From contig NZ_JAUYGD010000011.1 of NCBI RefSeq assembly GCF_030690725.1, positions 1-64,000 of the forward strand: 64,000 bases of DNA, given 5' to 3'. Positions 10,901 through 18,751 of the stretch are shown in pieces (position 1 is the first letter of the stretch; each line of letters starts with the position of its first letter). Position numbers and translations under genes: made by a program. The notes under the pieces were generated by a model that saw only the letters and a program-made list of their open reading frames with translations, was not told where the DNA came from and did no database searches. The stretch comes from Pseudomonas sp. Lineage in GTDB: Bacteria; Pseudomonadota; Gammaproteobacteria; Pseudomonadales; Pseudomonadaceae.

Positions 10901-11190
10901 TACTGACCCGTTTTCTCGGCGATCTCACGGCCTTCATTGCCACTGTTGTCGTACTCAACGTAGTACGGATTGCCCGCCGGGCTCAAGACAATGGCCCGGG
11001 TATAGACCGCGCCATGCTTGTAGTAGATCTGCGGGATATATACGCCAGGCACCATACCCAGCGCCCAGAGAGCATTGGCGGCGCTGCTCCAGCCGACCAG
11101 CAAAACCGCTATCAGGCTGGCGGCACTACGACGCCCTAGTGTGTGGCAGAAGCTGCGCCATATGGTGCGAAAGAAAAGCAGCATGTCCAT
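4975..11190 (-). CDS. Large secreted polymorphic-toxin-like protein with C-terminal PD-(D/E)xK nuclease domain
   Basis: This is a 2,071-residue exported protein. Residues 1-40 form a Sec signal peptide: basic n-region, hydrophobic core, A-N-A cleavage site. The long stem contains Ig-like folds, including an invasin-like D-R-F-G-N-x-V-x-D-G motif near 1038-1048. A LamG/concanavalin-like domain lies around 1235-1430. Residues ~1540-1850 are hydrophobic helices, with a V-G-D-I-R-D motif followed by glycine-rich segments, like the pre-toxin regions of polymorphic toxins. The last ~220 residues carry a PD-(D/E)xK signature: D1947, E1960-V-K1962 and Q1992 in a Q-x-x-x-D helix. This suggests a DNA- or RNA-cutting tip. 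The gene starts 24 bases after the TSP3 protein gene and overlaps the 449-residue gene by one base. The stem reaches about 68% GC, while the tip falls to about 40%. The nuclease activity is predicted from the motif only. Confidence 0.85.
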   Translation of the reverse strand: MDMLLFFRTIWRSFCHTLGRRSAASLIAVLLVGWSSAANALWALGMVPGVYIPQIYYKHGAVYTRAIVLSPAGNPYYVEYDNSGNEGREIAEKTGQYERAQIMAGAYYRSLLQRLADTKERYPEHEEMTAAAYRGSTFKTAGGESIQKPSISPTALTVLVRAQNNRYLKDGSDLLLLELPIKSGVQPSASSKSLLVSEAGDILHQTANTIAFRVGFFGKDGKVETNKRRDHGSEIYGKMPSVPVTLGGHITGGYAITDADGNYSMHYFLPSCPGFTFEYTTPVYLELYYSRFNPRGNSMMPYYLVRQDYDFCNGLSAISMLATLAMTTSATFVKPKFDFPVDLMVIDGAAAFANVKLDAKTAYNPQASDYAKTIQEAYDFDGDEKPEIIVPGKKVKKTIDGKEREVFVETAVAEAELQGIYLSSRHSAKPASTEDTAPDFTRLIDTKADFKDRGLLQSISKDDLRDTDIYVFRESTGQLVAERRGLHESELYKTFSGVDDKQGSFRFTIQLRGSAENTYALSGRSGEANFNKWQSAGGFTEEFQKRTANHLKSGEQVRIIAINRPTGYMGSTRINLNASLNGNMIDLNQARIQLTPPNLKIWAERKNKIEQGMTRGEEKKQLIGNEGAGLGSDISIAIYSDWRDQDGGPLPEALADYGYTGRLAKIVAANQLAPVGANNLSQFKIKPGQQVQIIQLPEKVLAKQHLYLQVAGQPENRNPDFATGNGEGILKYRPSKYVPVQVPLHDEQASEIARQAYRKADKEKPELNLKKPEPMYSWQYRPEMQFSLYELTVDSIKRTEYDSSLGQKIDLDKPALSATDKLVEFVYSLLQSEFTQLTPIDMAGEREMILAVGEQETKVKIGTNQSITFDNIDHLTALDVDDFLSIRLYANNDVGNILWEWAFDHMLVIPLPLPNGDTIKITADTAAEGFQSVEGLVLRPKGKEATSPYTIGWSVQGNATPSSTGETNTTGYFSTALKLPTTAKQKVSVTAHFKEPYDLKAPSATYEIIPGKPYEITHVSSGKTVIGGLGGVELELTFKDRFGNLVEDGTIIGINAADMRVEGNFATVNGKIKIKAIGDTSPGAKELIVKAGDIEKSIPVTVEDVALVIEAPSNLVVGGSGEVTIKAESAYGDLTGLSLQVTSLRGAVEQGDLKIEAGNMAKTRLNAGNFEGAGKVIARINDSLYDKAFSVKAPANALRLSNRLLVSSRIGSPDGTDGFSAETDVLVPGAEGETVSIDLKDYLKPNLLPLAFWDLQTPAINGRFVDDEFGRELIANKAQVQSIGLGKKDKFIVFGETDSRLALSYDGAFARTDNVGISFAFSADPVAFGRKLVDLSASGLKIELTSIGEVKVTAQMESGTRELTTAAVQSGAWHRLGVHVVEQTLIVQLDKQILKVPLEEPLKGQQEQYALVIGEGFQGRLNELGVYDWSQAPVLRLASGNEQADATVGADGMARFRLISNFSNLMALRETPNKELLSPISQILIAHAAPVDDAATCNPVMTDDLIGSAEAFLKFVVDCQLQKKIRQAEIKVKTSSGVLDTVVAYAELSTLKTLRTQLNVAGTSVIYLSQCIDGIITGSVDSAASTICDFVASLLLVGDIRDFVIHGYYFYTDNTEKFDQATYVFAGLGIAGTLAELTGVGISVDAALAGGKTAAKVMKGSKVLTNLVSYLDAKVLNGLSGTRTAALKKVVPILQVVAFAAYEGGTIKDFLVKAVDSVDDFDIWVGYTYWMIEEGAINAVTVTQSPALDRYVAFFVGAAYAAGIDDILKNTSVAAFIKVLKEVEEKTQPFKSKNKVAAHFTQVIGFLVKERGGNLDELAKKSPDLMALLAVYARGGQEGLAALRRTPCTPSDCFGGKSFSEFVQEFYKLELKFSKGADPQNYSAVLGQIGAFVKDSYDRALIFVARGGAGTIRVASKKFTQEGDELIGFEISLPEIMQKIFGKRTYDIVVKRNAITYFVEVKSWNKHISLTRIKESLNFSKKTDGTDGAPGQLMKDLATYLGPGGNKNIRWEFSDETIDRLALINEVKAEIIKEGKFQQYLLGKIKPGGEFDDIKDAVDEAVKVILSGVPG
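4978..5660 (-). other. Predicted nuclease toxin tip (PD-(D/E)xK) of the 2,071-residue exoprotein
   Basis: This covers the C-terminal ~220 residues. The catalytic signature spans about 5305-5352: an Asp in a beta strand (Y-D-I-V-V-K), twelve residues, then E-V-K at the end of the next strand, followed by an aromatic residue. A downstream helix carries G-Q-L-M-K-D-L. The strand spacing and order fit restriction-endonuclease-fold toxins. GC counted by eye is 22 of 60 at 5041-5100 and 26 of 60 at 5281-5340, against 41 of 60 in the stem at 9001-9060. That is the pattern expected of an exchangeable toxin module. Confidence 0.7.
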
Positions 11191-11214
11191 CTATCAAGCA
11201 TCCCTGAGCTGGCG

Positions 11215-14200
11215 CTATTGGCTATTGTTCAAACGGTTCAATTCGCTTTGCAGTTGACGCAGATTGAGCTGCCCCTCTGCATAGGCTTTGAGTGCGGGCT
11301 GGGCTTCGCCGCCGACCAGGGCAAAACCAATCAGGTCGAGGGTTTGCAGCGCCAATACACCGCGGCTGTGCACCCGGTAATTGCTCACCTGCCCGACACC
11401 CACGGGCACGATGCGCTTAGCCTGCGGGTCGAAGCCAACCATCACCACGTAGTCATCGTTATCCGGTAAGTAGGCGTAGCTGTCGCCCAACTTCAGGGCA
11501 GCCAGATCGACACTGATCTCACCGTCTACAGCAATCCCACCAGGCTGCAAACTGTACATCCAGTAAGGCAAGGCCAGAGGCTCAACCGGGTAGGGTAACT
11601 GGGAGAACTCGAGGATCTGCGCGTGCACGTCACCGGCCTGGGTTCCGTCGGGGAACTGCAGGCTGGCCTGAGTCAAATCGAGCTTCAGCTCGCCTTGCAG
11701 CAGACTGAACGCCTGACCGCCTTGCAGAACGCTGTAAGGCAGGTTGCTGTTCAGCTGCGCTAACTGAAAACGCCCCAGCTCATTACTACGACCGCCCTGA
11801 ATGGCAACCGCCTTGCGCTCACTACCGTAGTTGCGATTGGCCTGCCCCGGGTTCACCTCCAGCCGATAGTTGCCGCCAGCAATGTTCTCCTGCGCAGAGT
11901 CACCAAAGCCGAAGTTGAACGCGCCATCCCGGTTGGTGCGGCTACTGCGCCCCAACTCAACAAGGCGAACCTCCAGGTTGGGCACGGGCTGCTGTAACTG
12001 GTCAAACACCGCGCCGCTGATCAAAGTTGGCAGAGCTCGGGTTTGGTAGCGGATGCGTTGCAGCTCCTGACCGTCGTAGCGCACCTCAACCGATACTTCG
12101 GCGGCATAAGCCACATCACGGACTGGGTAGAAGGCGACGACCTGATTACCAGGCAGCAGCGATAGCTCGCCCGGCACCGGTTCATAGCTGCGGTTTACAT
12201 CCACCAATTGATAACCTTTGGCCTCCAGTGGGTTTACGCCTAGCGGGTCCATATCCACGTAGGTTTTACCGTTTGCACTTTCAAAGACCTTAAGTTCTAA
12301 CTTGGCCGGATCAATGGCCTGATTGAAGTAAAGGGTTATGAAGTCGTTAGGATCGACGTTCTTCGCGGCGTTATTCGGCGAGATACGCTCCAAGGCAATC
12401 GGTACCTGCTCCTGCGTCACCACCGTGATGCTTCGATTGCTCTGGGCCACGACTTGCTGATTACCATCCTGCAACACGGCAAGCAGGCGGTATTGGCCAC
12501 TTTGCGGAGGGATTTGCAGGGTCGCGCTCTTCAGCGTGGTATCACCCTGCAAGCCCGCGTCAGACAGGACATCACCAGCGGCAGAGAGCAACAACGCGCG
12601 CGGGAATAGCTGGCCACTGAGGTCCTCGATACGCGCTGCCACTTGCAGCCTGATAGGCTCGCCGAGATTGAGCAGTTCGGTGCCCTCGGTCGGTAGCACC
12701 CAGTTGATCGCGGCTTGCCCGGACAGCTCCAGGCTGTACTCGCGCCGTGCTTGATTGCCAGCCTGGTCGCGGGCCTCCAGGGTTAGGCTGACCGGCTTGC
12801 CGAGCGGCAAAGCGACCTGAGTGACAAAGCGAAATTCGCCAGTCTGAGTACCCGGTTGCAGGGCGACATCCTGGCCATTGATCTGGAAGCTGGCGAGGTT
12901 GTTTTCACGCACACTGCCTTTGATCGAGTAAGGCTGCTCGCTCACACGATTCTGCGCGGGCAGCTCCAGTAGCTGCGTGTCGAGGATGATTTGCGGCGCT
13001 TGTTGGTCCAGCTGCCAGCTAAGACTCTGGCGCGTTTCCTGGCCGCTGTTATCACGAGCGATCAGCTCGACACTGAACGACGATTGGCCGGCAGGAATAC
13101 TCAGGGCTTCACGCAGATCCAGCAACTGAGTGCCGGGGGCACGCAAGTTCAGACTACGGCCATTGAGCGTAATCAACTGCAGGCCGGCCTCGGCAAATAC
13201 CTGACCACTGAGTTGAAAGCTATTGCCCGGCAACAGGCTGCCATTAGCGGGCGATAGATTGTCGAAGCGCGGCGGGGCGAAGCTGGTCTGCGGCGGCCGG
13301 TAAGTGACCTGCACACTACGTTGAACGCTGCGCTGCTCTACCCAAGCCTGAATCGACAGCGTGTTAGGCCCCGGCTGCAAGTTAAGAGCAGTGGACTGGA
13401 AGTTGAACTCGGTAACCTGTGCGGTAGGCGAAAGGGCAGCGGCCTGACCGTTGACCAAGACCTCCATACGCTGGGCCGGCTGGTCACTGTGCAGCAAGCC
13501 ACGCACCACCAGAGTGGCATCGGTCAAAACAGCACCCGGCTGCGGATAACTGATGCTCAGGCCGATATCGCTGGCCAACGGCTGACGTTCCACTCTACGG
13601 GTGCGCTGCGCCGCGTTGCCGGCTTTGTCGAAGGCCGTCAGGGTCAGCAGGTTGGTGCCTTCAAGCAAGGGTACGCTCGCCGTCCACTGCGCCGCTTGCA
13701 CGCTCACGGCAAAACGCGCGCCTGGGAAGCGGTCTGAGCTGAACTCCAGGCGATCCACACCGGAGCCACTGTCGCTGACGCTGCCACTCAGGTTCACACT
13801 GTCTTCATTGACGCTGATAAGTTCCGGCCCGTCGATACTGACATCCGGCGCCACGCGATCAGGGAAATCGTTGGCATCATCAGGGTTAGTGCCAGCGGCT
13901 ATTTCTTCCTCATTGCTGACGCCATCGCCATCGCGATCCGGATCGGTGTTATCGCCAATGCCGTCGCCATCCAGGTCTCTGCTTTCCGTCGCATCGTCGG
14001 GGAAAACGTCTTGATCATTGGCTACACCGTCGCCATCGCGATCATCGTCTAACGCGTCCGGGGTGCCATCTTTATCCAAATCGGTAGGCACGCTGGTCTT
14101 GTCGTCTGGATCAGTGCCCAGCTGAGTTTCGTGATCGTTGGAGATGCCGTCACCATCGCGGTCGGTATCAGCGTTATCGCCAATGCCATCGTTGTCCAGA

Positions 14201-17200
14201 TCCTTCGACTCAGTTGGGTCACGGGGGAAAGCATCCGCCTCATTAAGGACGCCGTCTCCGTCGATGTCGTTATCGAGGCTGTCAGGGATGCCGTCATTAT
14301 CCAGGTCGTCAGGCACGCTGTTCTTGTCGTCGGGATCTGTGCCGACCTGAACTTCATAATCGTTAGAAACGCCGTCGCCATCACGGTCAGCATCAGCGTT
14401 ATCGCCAATACCATCGCCATCCAAATCTTTTGACTCGGTGGGGTCATCCGGGAAGACATCAATGTTGTTTGCTACGCCGTCGCCGTCACGGTCATCGTCT
14501 AACGCATCCGGAATACCATCTTTATCCAGATCGGTAGGCACACTGGTTTTGTCGTCTGGATCAGTGCCCAGCTGAATTTCGTAGTCGTTGGAGATACCGT
14601 CGCCATCGCGGTCGGTATCAGCGTTATCGCCAATGCCATCGTTATCCAGATCCTTCGATTCAGTTGGGTCGCGAGGAAAGGCATCCGCCTCGTTGAGCAC
14701 GCCGTCTCCGTCGATGTCGTTATCGAGGCTGTCAGGGATGCCGTCATTATCCAGATCGTCAGGCACACTGCTTTTGTCGTCGGGGTCTGTGCCGACCTGG
14801 GTTTCATAGTCGTTAGAAATACCGTCGCCATCGCGGTCGAGGTCGGCGTTATCGCCAATGCCATCGCCATCCAAATCCTTGGACTCGGTTGGATCATCGG
14901 GCAGCGCGTCGAGATGGTTGGCCACGCCATCGCCATCGCGATCATCGTCTAACGCGTCTGGAATGCCGTCTTTATCCAGATCGGTAGGCACGCTGGTCTT
15001 GTCGTCTGGATCAGTCCCCAGCTGAATTTCGTAATCGTTGGAGATGCCGTCGCCATCGCGGTCGGGATCGGCGTTATCGCCAATGCCATCGCCGTCCTGA
15101 TCTTTCGACTCGGCTGGGTTGTCTGGAAACTCGTCGTCCGGGTTGAGTACGCCGTCGCCATCGCGGTCATCGTCCAGGCTGTCGGGAATACCATCTTTGT
15201 CGCTATCCGTCGGTACGCTGTCTTTGTCATCCGGGTCTGTGCCCGCCTGGGTTTCATAGTCGTTGGAAATACCGTCACCATCGCGGTCGAGGTCGGCGTT
15301 ATCGCCAATACCATCGCCATCCAAATCCTTTGACTCGGTTGGATCATCCGGGAAGGCATCAATGTTGTTTGCTACGCCGTCGCCGTCACGATCATCGTCC
15401 AGCGCATCTGGAATGCCGTCTTTATCCAGATCGGTAGGCACGCTGGTCTTGTCGTCTGGATCAGTACCCAGCTGAATTTCGTAATCGTTGGAAATGCCGT
15501 CACCATCGCGGTCGGGATCAGCGTTATCGCCAATGCCATCATTATCTAGATCATTCGATTCAGTTGGGTCGCGGGGGAAGGCATCCGCCTCATTGAGCAC
15601 GCCGTCGCCGTCGATGTCGTTATCGAGGCCGTCAGGGATGCCGTCATTATCCAGATCGTCTGGCACGCTGTTTTTGTCGTCGGGATCGGTGCCGGCCAGA
15701 ACTTCATCATCGTTGGAAATGCCGTCACCATCACGGTCGGCATCCGCGTTATCGCCAATACCATCACCGTCCAAATCCTTTGACTCGGTCGGGTCATCGG
15801 GGAAGGCATCAACGCCGTTGGCTACACCATCACCGTCACGGTCATCGTCTAACGCATCCGGAATACCGTCTTTATCCAGATCGGTAGGCACGCTGGTCTT
15901 GTCGTCGGGATCAGTACCCAGTTGAACTTCGTAATCGTTAGAGATGCCGTCGCCATCGCGGTCGGTATCAGCGTTATCGCCAATGCCATCGCTGTCCAGA
16001 TCCTTCGATTCAGTTGGGTCGCGGGGGAAGGCATCCACCTCATTGAGCACGCCGTCGCCGTCGATGTCGTTATCGAGGCTGTCAGGGATGCCGTCATTAT
16101 CCAAATCGTCAGGCACGCTATTTTTGTCGTCGGGATCTGTGCCGACCTGAACTTCATAATCGTTAGAAATACCGTCGCCATCACGGTCGGTATCAGCGTT
16201 ATCACCGACACCATCGCCGTCGAGGTCTTTCCATTCGCGAGGATCATTGGGGAATGCATCAACATCGTTGGCCACACCGTCGCCGTCACGGTCAAGGTCA
16301 AGCATGTCTGGAATACCATCTTTATCTAGGTCCGCAGGCACGCTGGTTTTGTCGTCAGGATTAGTGCCCAGCTGAATTTCGTAGTCGTTAGAGATACCAT
16401 CGCCATCGCGATCAGGATCGGTGTTGTCACCAATGCCGTCACCGTCAAGATCTTTGCTTTCGCCAGGGTCGCGAGGAAAGGCATCAGCATCGTTGTCCAC
16501 GCCATCGCCATCAATATCGCTATCCAGGGCATCGGGGATACCATCGCGATCTAGGTCTTCCGGCACGCTGTTTTTATCACTGGGGTCTGTCCCCAGCTGA
16601 ATTTCGTAATCGTTAGAGATACCGTCGCCGTCGCGATCTAGGTCTTTGTTGTCACCAATACCGTCGCCGTCGAGGTCTTTGGATTCAGTCGGATCATTGG
16701 GGAAGGCATCGGCATCGTTGACCACTCCGTCGCCGTCACGGTCATCATCCAGCACATCTGGAATTCCATCGCCATCCTGATCCATAGGCACGCTGGCCGG
16801 GTCATCGGGATCAGTACCAACTTGTTCTTCATAGTCATTGGAGATGCCATCACCATCACGGTCCGGATCCTGACTGTCGCCGATACCATCGCCATCGAGG
16901 TCGCACAACTGACCGAAATCCACCTTGGCCAAAGCGATCGGATTGTGGTGCGCGCGCGCCTGGGTTTCCAGAGACACATTGCGCGCCACTGCACCGCCAT
17001 AAAGCAGCGAGCCATATTGCTGAGTCAGATTACCGCGGGCATAAACGAAGCCAGCCAGCGTCGTGCTGGATGCGAGGGTTACATTGCCTTCGACAAGCAC
17101 CAGCATTCGTGATGCATCGCCTGGCTGTTCGTAGCCGCTGGCATTAATCCGCGCCTGCCACGGCAGCTCGAGGTTGCCCAATACATGCAAACGCACCGTT

Positions 17201-18669
17201 CCATTGCCAATCGGCAGTACACGAGCCTCGCTGCCTAGGGTGAGCTTCTCAACCCAGTAATCTCCCGGTGCTAGTTCCAGCGTACCGCGATAGCCCACCT
17301 CGAGTTCCCGGAGGCGATAAACCCCCGAAGCGCTAAAGCGTACGCTCGCCATCCCACCAACACTCAGGCGCGCCCACTCTTTACGACTGCCATTGAGCAC
17401 AGCGCTGCCAGCATAAGATACGTCCTGACGAAAACTGTCGGTGGTTTTCAGGAAGGCCGACATCGTCGGTACGGCTGCCCGCTGGAATGTGGCCTGGCAG
17501 TCTTGCGTAGTACAACTACGGGCTGTGGATGCAAAACTATTGTCGACCCGTGTCGCCGGTAGGTATGCAGAGGGGGCATCGCGTAACTGGGCATTGAAGG
17601 CAAAACTGATGCGGCCATCGTTGCCATGGACCTGCAGCCCTTTCGCAAAGGCCGCCACGCAAAGATTCGGCTGCACAGGAGGTGGGGCTATCGCGGGAAC
17701 ACTTTGCGCATTACGCGGATCACTTCCGGCTACCCGCTCACGCTCGTCATCGAAGCCATCACCATCGGTATCTTCGTCGAACAAATCGAGGATGCCATCA
17801 CCATCCAGATCTCCACGCTCCTGGCATTGCGTGTTCCAGCCAAGAGCACCTATAGCTGCCATGCTCGTTTCGACTCGGGCCGCAGTGCCAAGGTCGACGG
17901 TGCGGGCATTCAATGCACCACTTAAGCGAGCGGCAAAAGCAGCACGGTAGTCGCCCTCAACATAGGTGAGTGCGTTGATGGTGCTGGACGAGTCTTGTGT
18001 AAGGTTGCCTCGGATAAACAGCTGCAGCGCCTCGGCCTGCCCCGAGCCACCCTCAATATCATTGATCCGGGCCTGGAACGGTAAGGTGACGGAATTTGCC
18101 ACCATCAGCTTTGCGGTTCCGCCTGCAACCCGTAGCTGGCTATTGGATGCCATATCCAGTTGGCCAATCCAATAGCGACCGGGTGCAAGTGTAACCTTTG
18201 CACCGTATGCGATGCTTAGGCGCTGGATGTAATAGGCTTGATGGCGTGTGTTGAAACTGAGCGTGGAACCGGCATCCGCCTCGATATTGCGGTAGCGGTT
18301 GAGCTCACCACCACCCGCCTCACCGGCACCGAGGTAGTTCACGCGGAGGTCATGCTGTGTGGTCACGGATGGAAATGTAAGGGCTCCCAGTCCTGCAGCC
18401 TCCCAGCCGCTAGCCTGACAGTTCTGTGTGCCGCAGCTGGGAGCGCCCCAGGGGTTTTGGACACGGACGGTATCAATCAGAGTGCTCGGATTGCCAAATA
18501 ACTGCCCGCCCCACTGGAAGGTAACCCCCCCCCCACCATGAGTCTGCAAGCCGCCACTGAATACAGCCCGGCATGAGTCCGCCGCTTGCGCAAAGCCAGT
18601 GCATACGCAAAGCAACCAAACCAGTCCTACCATAAACTGGCGGCGCCTGTCCTCCCCCCGCATTCCCAT
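11215..18669 (-). CDS. 2,484-residue exoprotein: duplicated MshQ-like domains, TSP3 calcium-repeat array, Ig-like C-terminus
   Basis: The Sec signal peptide ends at A-Q-A near residue 29. Two related domains of ~240 residues follow (about 33-260 and 335-580). They share A-P-G-x-Y-W, a G-x-L-x-L-P-x-Q-A-R-I-N-like strand and a V-x-G-N-x-T stretch, and resemble the DUF6701/MshQ type. Residues ~587-1603 are 13 full and one partial 75-residue TSP3-type units rich in D-x-D-x-D-G calcium loops. The rest has several Ig-like domains, an SbsA-like Ig domain near 2093-2200 and a carboxypeptidase-regulatory-like domain near 2213-2256. It is probably a calcium-stiffened surface or secreted fibre. It lies 82 bases after the second isomerase gene and 24 bases before the toxin-like gene. 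A run of ten G residues interrupts codons 46-49. The third codon is also ATG, so the exact start is uncertain by two residues. Confidence 0.88.
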   Translation of the reverse strand: MGMRGEDRRRQFMVGLVWLLCVCTGFAQAADSCRAVFSGGLQTHGGGGVTFQWGGQLFGNPSTLIDTVRVQNPWGAPSCGTQNCQASGWEAAGLGALTFPSVTTQHDLRVNYLGAGEAGGGELNRYRNIEADAGSTLSFNTRHQAYYIQRLSIAYGAKVTLAPGRYWIGQLDMASNSQLRVAGGTAKLMVANSVTLPFQARINDIEGGSGQAEALQLFIRGNLTQDSSSTINALTYVEGDYRAAFAARLSGALNARTVDLGTAARVETSMAAIGALGWNTQCQERGDLDGDGILDLFDEDTDGDGFDDERERVAGSDPRNAQSVPAIAPPPVQPNLCVAAFAKGLQVHGNDGRISFAFNAQLRDAPSAYLPATRVDNSFASTARSCTTQDCQATFQRAAVPTMSAFLKTTDSFRQDVSYAGSAVLNGSRKEWARLSVGGMASVRFSASGVYRLRELEVGYRGTLELAPGDYWVEKLTLGSEARVLPIGNGTVRLHVLGNLELPWQARINASGYEQPGDASRMLVLVEGNVTLASSTTLAGFVYARGNLTQQYGSLLYGGAVARNVSLETQARAHHNPIALAKVDFGQLCDLDGDGIGDSQDPDRDGDGISNDYEEQVGTDPDDPASVPMDQDGDGIPDVLDDDRDGDGVVNDADAFPNDPTESKDLDGDGIGDNKDLDRDGDGISNDYEIQLGTDPSDKNSVPEDLDRDGIPDALDSDIDGDGVDNDADAFPRDPGESKDLDGDGIGDNTDPDRDGDGISNDYEIQLGTNPDDKTSVPADLDKDGIPDMLDLDRDGDGVANDVDAFPNDPREWKDLDGDGVGDNADTDRDGDGISNDYEVQVGTDPDDKNSVPDDLDNDGIPDSLDNDIDGDGVLNEVDAFPRDPTESKDLDSDGIGDNADTDRDGDGISNDYEVQLGTDPDDKTSVPTDLDKDGIPDALDDDRDGDGVANGVDAFPDDPTESKDLDGDGIGDNADADRDGDGISNDDEVLAGTDPDDKNSVPDDLDNDGIPDGLDNDIDGDGVLNEADAFPRDPTESNDLDNDGIGDNADPDRDGDGISNDYEIQLGTDPDDKTSVPTDLDKDGIPDALDDDRDGDGVANNIDAFPDDPTESKDLDGDGIGDNADLDRDGDGISNDYETQAGTDPDDKDSVPTDSDKDGIPDSLDDDRDGDGVLNPDDEFPDNPAESKDQDGDGIGDNADPDRDGDGISNDYEIQLGTDPDDKTSVPTDLDKDGIPDALDDDRDGDGVANHLDALPDDPTESKDLDGDGIGDNADLDRDGDGISNDYETQVGTDPDDKSSVPDDLDNDGIPDSLDNDIDGDGVLNEADAFPRDPTESKDLDNDGIGDNADTDRDGDGISNDYEIQLGTDPDDKTSVPTDLDKDGIPDALDDDRDGDGVANNIDVFPDDPTESKDLDGDGIGDNADADRDGDGVSNDYEVQVGTDPDDKNSVPDDLDNDGIPDSLDNDIDGDGVLNEADAFPRDPTESKDLDNDGIGDNADTDRDGDGISNDHETQLGTDPDDKTSVPTDLDKDGTPDALDDDRDGDGVANDQDVFPDDATESRDLDGDGIGDNTDPDRDGDGVSNEEEIAAGTNPDDANDFPDRVAPDVSIDGPELISVNEDSVNLSGSVSDSGSGVDRLEFSSDRFPGARFAVSVQAAQWTASVPLLEGTNLLTLTAFDKAGNAAQRTRRVERQPLASDIGLSISYPQPGAVLTDATLVVRGLLHSDQPAQRMEVLVNGQAAALSPTAQVTEFNFQSTALNLQPGPNTLSIQAWVEQRSVQRSVQVTYRPPQTSFAPPRFDNLSPANGSLLPGNSFQLSGQVFAEAGLQLITLNGRSLNLRAPGTQLLDLREALSIPAGQSSFSVELIARDNSGQETRQSLSWQLDQQAPQIILDTQLLELPAQNRVSEQPYSIKGSVRENNLASFQINGQDVALQPGTQTGEFRFVTQVALPLGKPVSLTLEARDQAGNQARREYSLELSGQAAINWVLPTEGTELLNLGEPIRLQVAARIEDLSGQLFPRALLLSAAGDVLSDAGLQGDTTLKSATLQIPPQSGQYRLLAVLQDGNQQVVAQSNRSITVVTQEQVPIALERISPNNAAKNVDPNDFITLYFNQAIDPAKLELKVFESANGKTYVDMDPLGVNPLEAKGYQLVDVNRSYEPVPGELSLLPGNQVVAFYPVRDVAYAAEVSVEVRYDGQELQRIRYQTRALPTLISGAVFDQLQQPVPNLEVRLVELGRSSRTNRDGAFNFGFGDSAQENIAGGNYRLEVNPGQANRNYGSERKAVAIQGGRSNELGRFQLAQLNSNLPYSVLQGGQAFSLLQGELKLDLTQASLQFPDGTQAGDVHAQILEFSQLPYPVEPLALPYWMYSLQPGGIAVDGEISVDLAALKLGDSYAYLPDNDDYVVMVGFDPQAKRIVPVGVGQVSNYRVHSRGVLALQTLDLIGFALVGGEAQPALKAYAEGQLNLRQLQSELNRLNNSQ
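13857..16912 (-). repeat. TSP3-type tandem array, 13 full and 1 partial unit of about 225 bp
   Basis: Each unit encodes about 75 residues with the frame D-L-D-G-D-G-I-G-D-N ... D-R-D-G-D-G-I-S-N-D-Y-E ... G-T-D-P-D-D ... D-G-I-P-D ... F-P-D-D-P-T-E-S-K. Units alternate between two subtypes: one with S-L-D-N-D-I-D-G-D-G-V-L-N-E, the other with A-L-D-D-D-R-D-G-D-G-V-A-N. The effective repeat is therefore a ~450-bp dimer, and near-identical stretches recur at that spacing. The D-x-D-x-D-G loops are the known calcium-binding element of thrombospondin type 3 repeats. Confidence 0.92.
18525..18534 (-). repeat. Homopolymer of ten G residues in the coding strand of the TSP3 exoprotein
   Basis: The coding strand reads GGT followed by ten G residues and TT, encoding glycines 45-48 and Val49 just after the signal peptide. 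Gain or loss of one base would shift the frame within the first 2% of the protein. Poly-G tracts of this length are a known slipped-strand phase-variation element in surface-protein genes. Actual switching has not been shown here, and sequencing error is possible. Confidence 0.8.
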
Positions 18670-18751
18670 AGCTTTCCGTCCGCTTAAATACAGGCTGCCC
18701 TGCCACTTCCTTTAATCGCCAGTTTCATCTGGCCACGGGTGATACGCTCGT

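Noticed and set aside
14049..16544. Minus-strand and plus-strand ORFs of 70-156 codons within the TSP3 array
   Set aside because: They are frame-shifted or antisense readings of the same repeats. Their periodic M-P-S-P-S-R-S or I-P-T-A-M peptides recur with the repeat unit.
13857..16912. CRISPR-like array
   Set aside because: Units are ~225 bp, coding, in frame and without unique spacers. They are TSP3 protein repeats.
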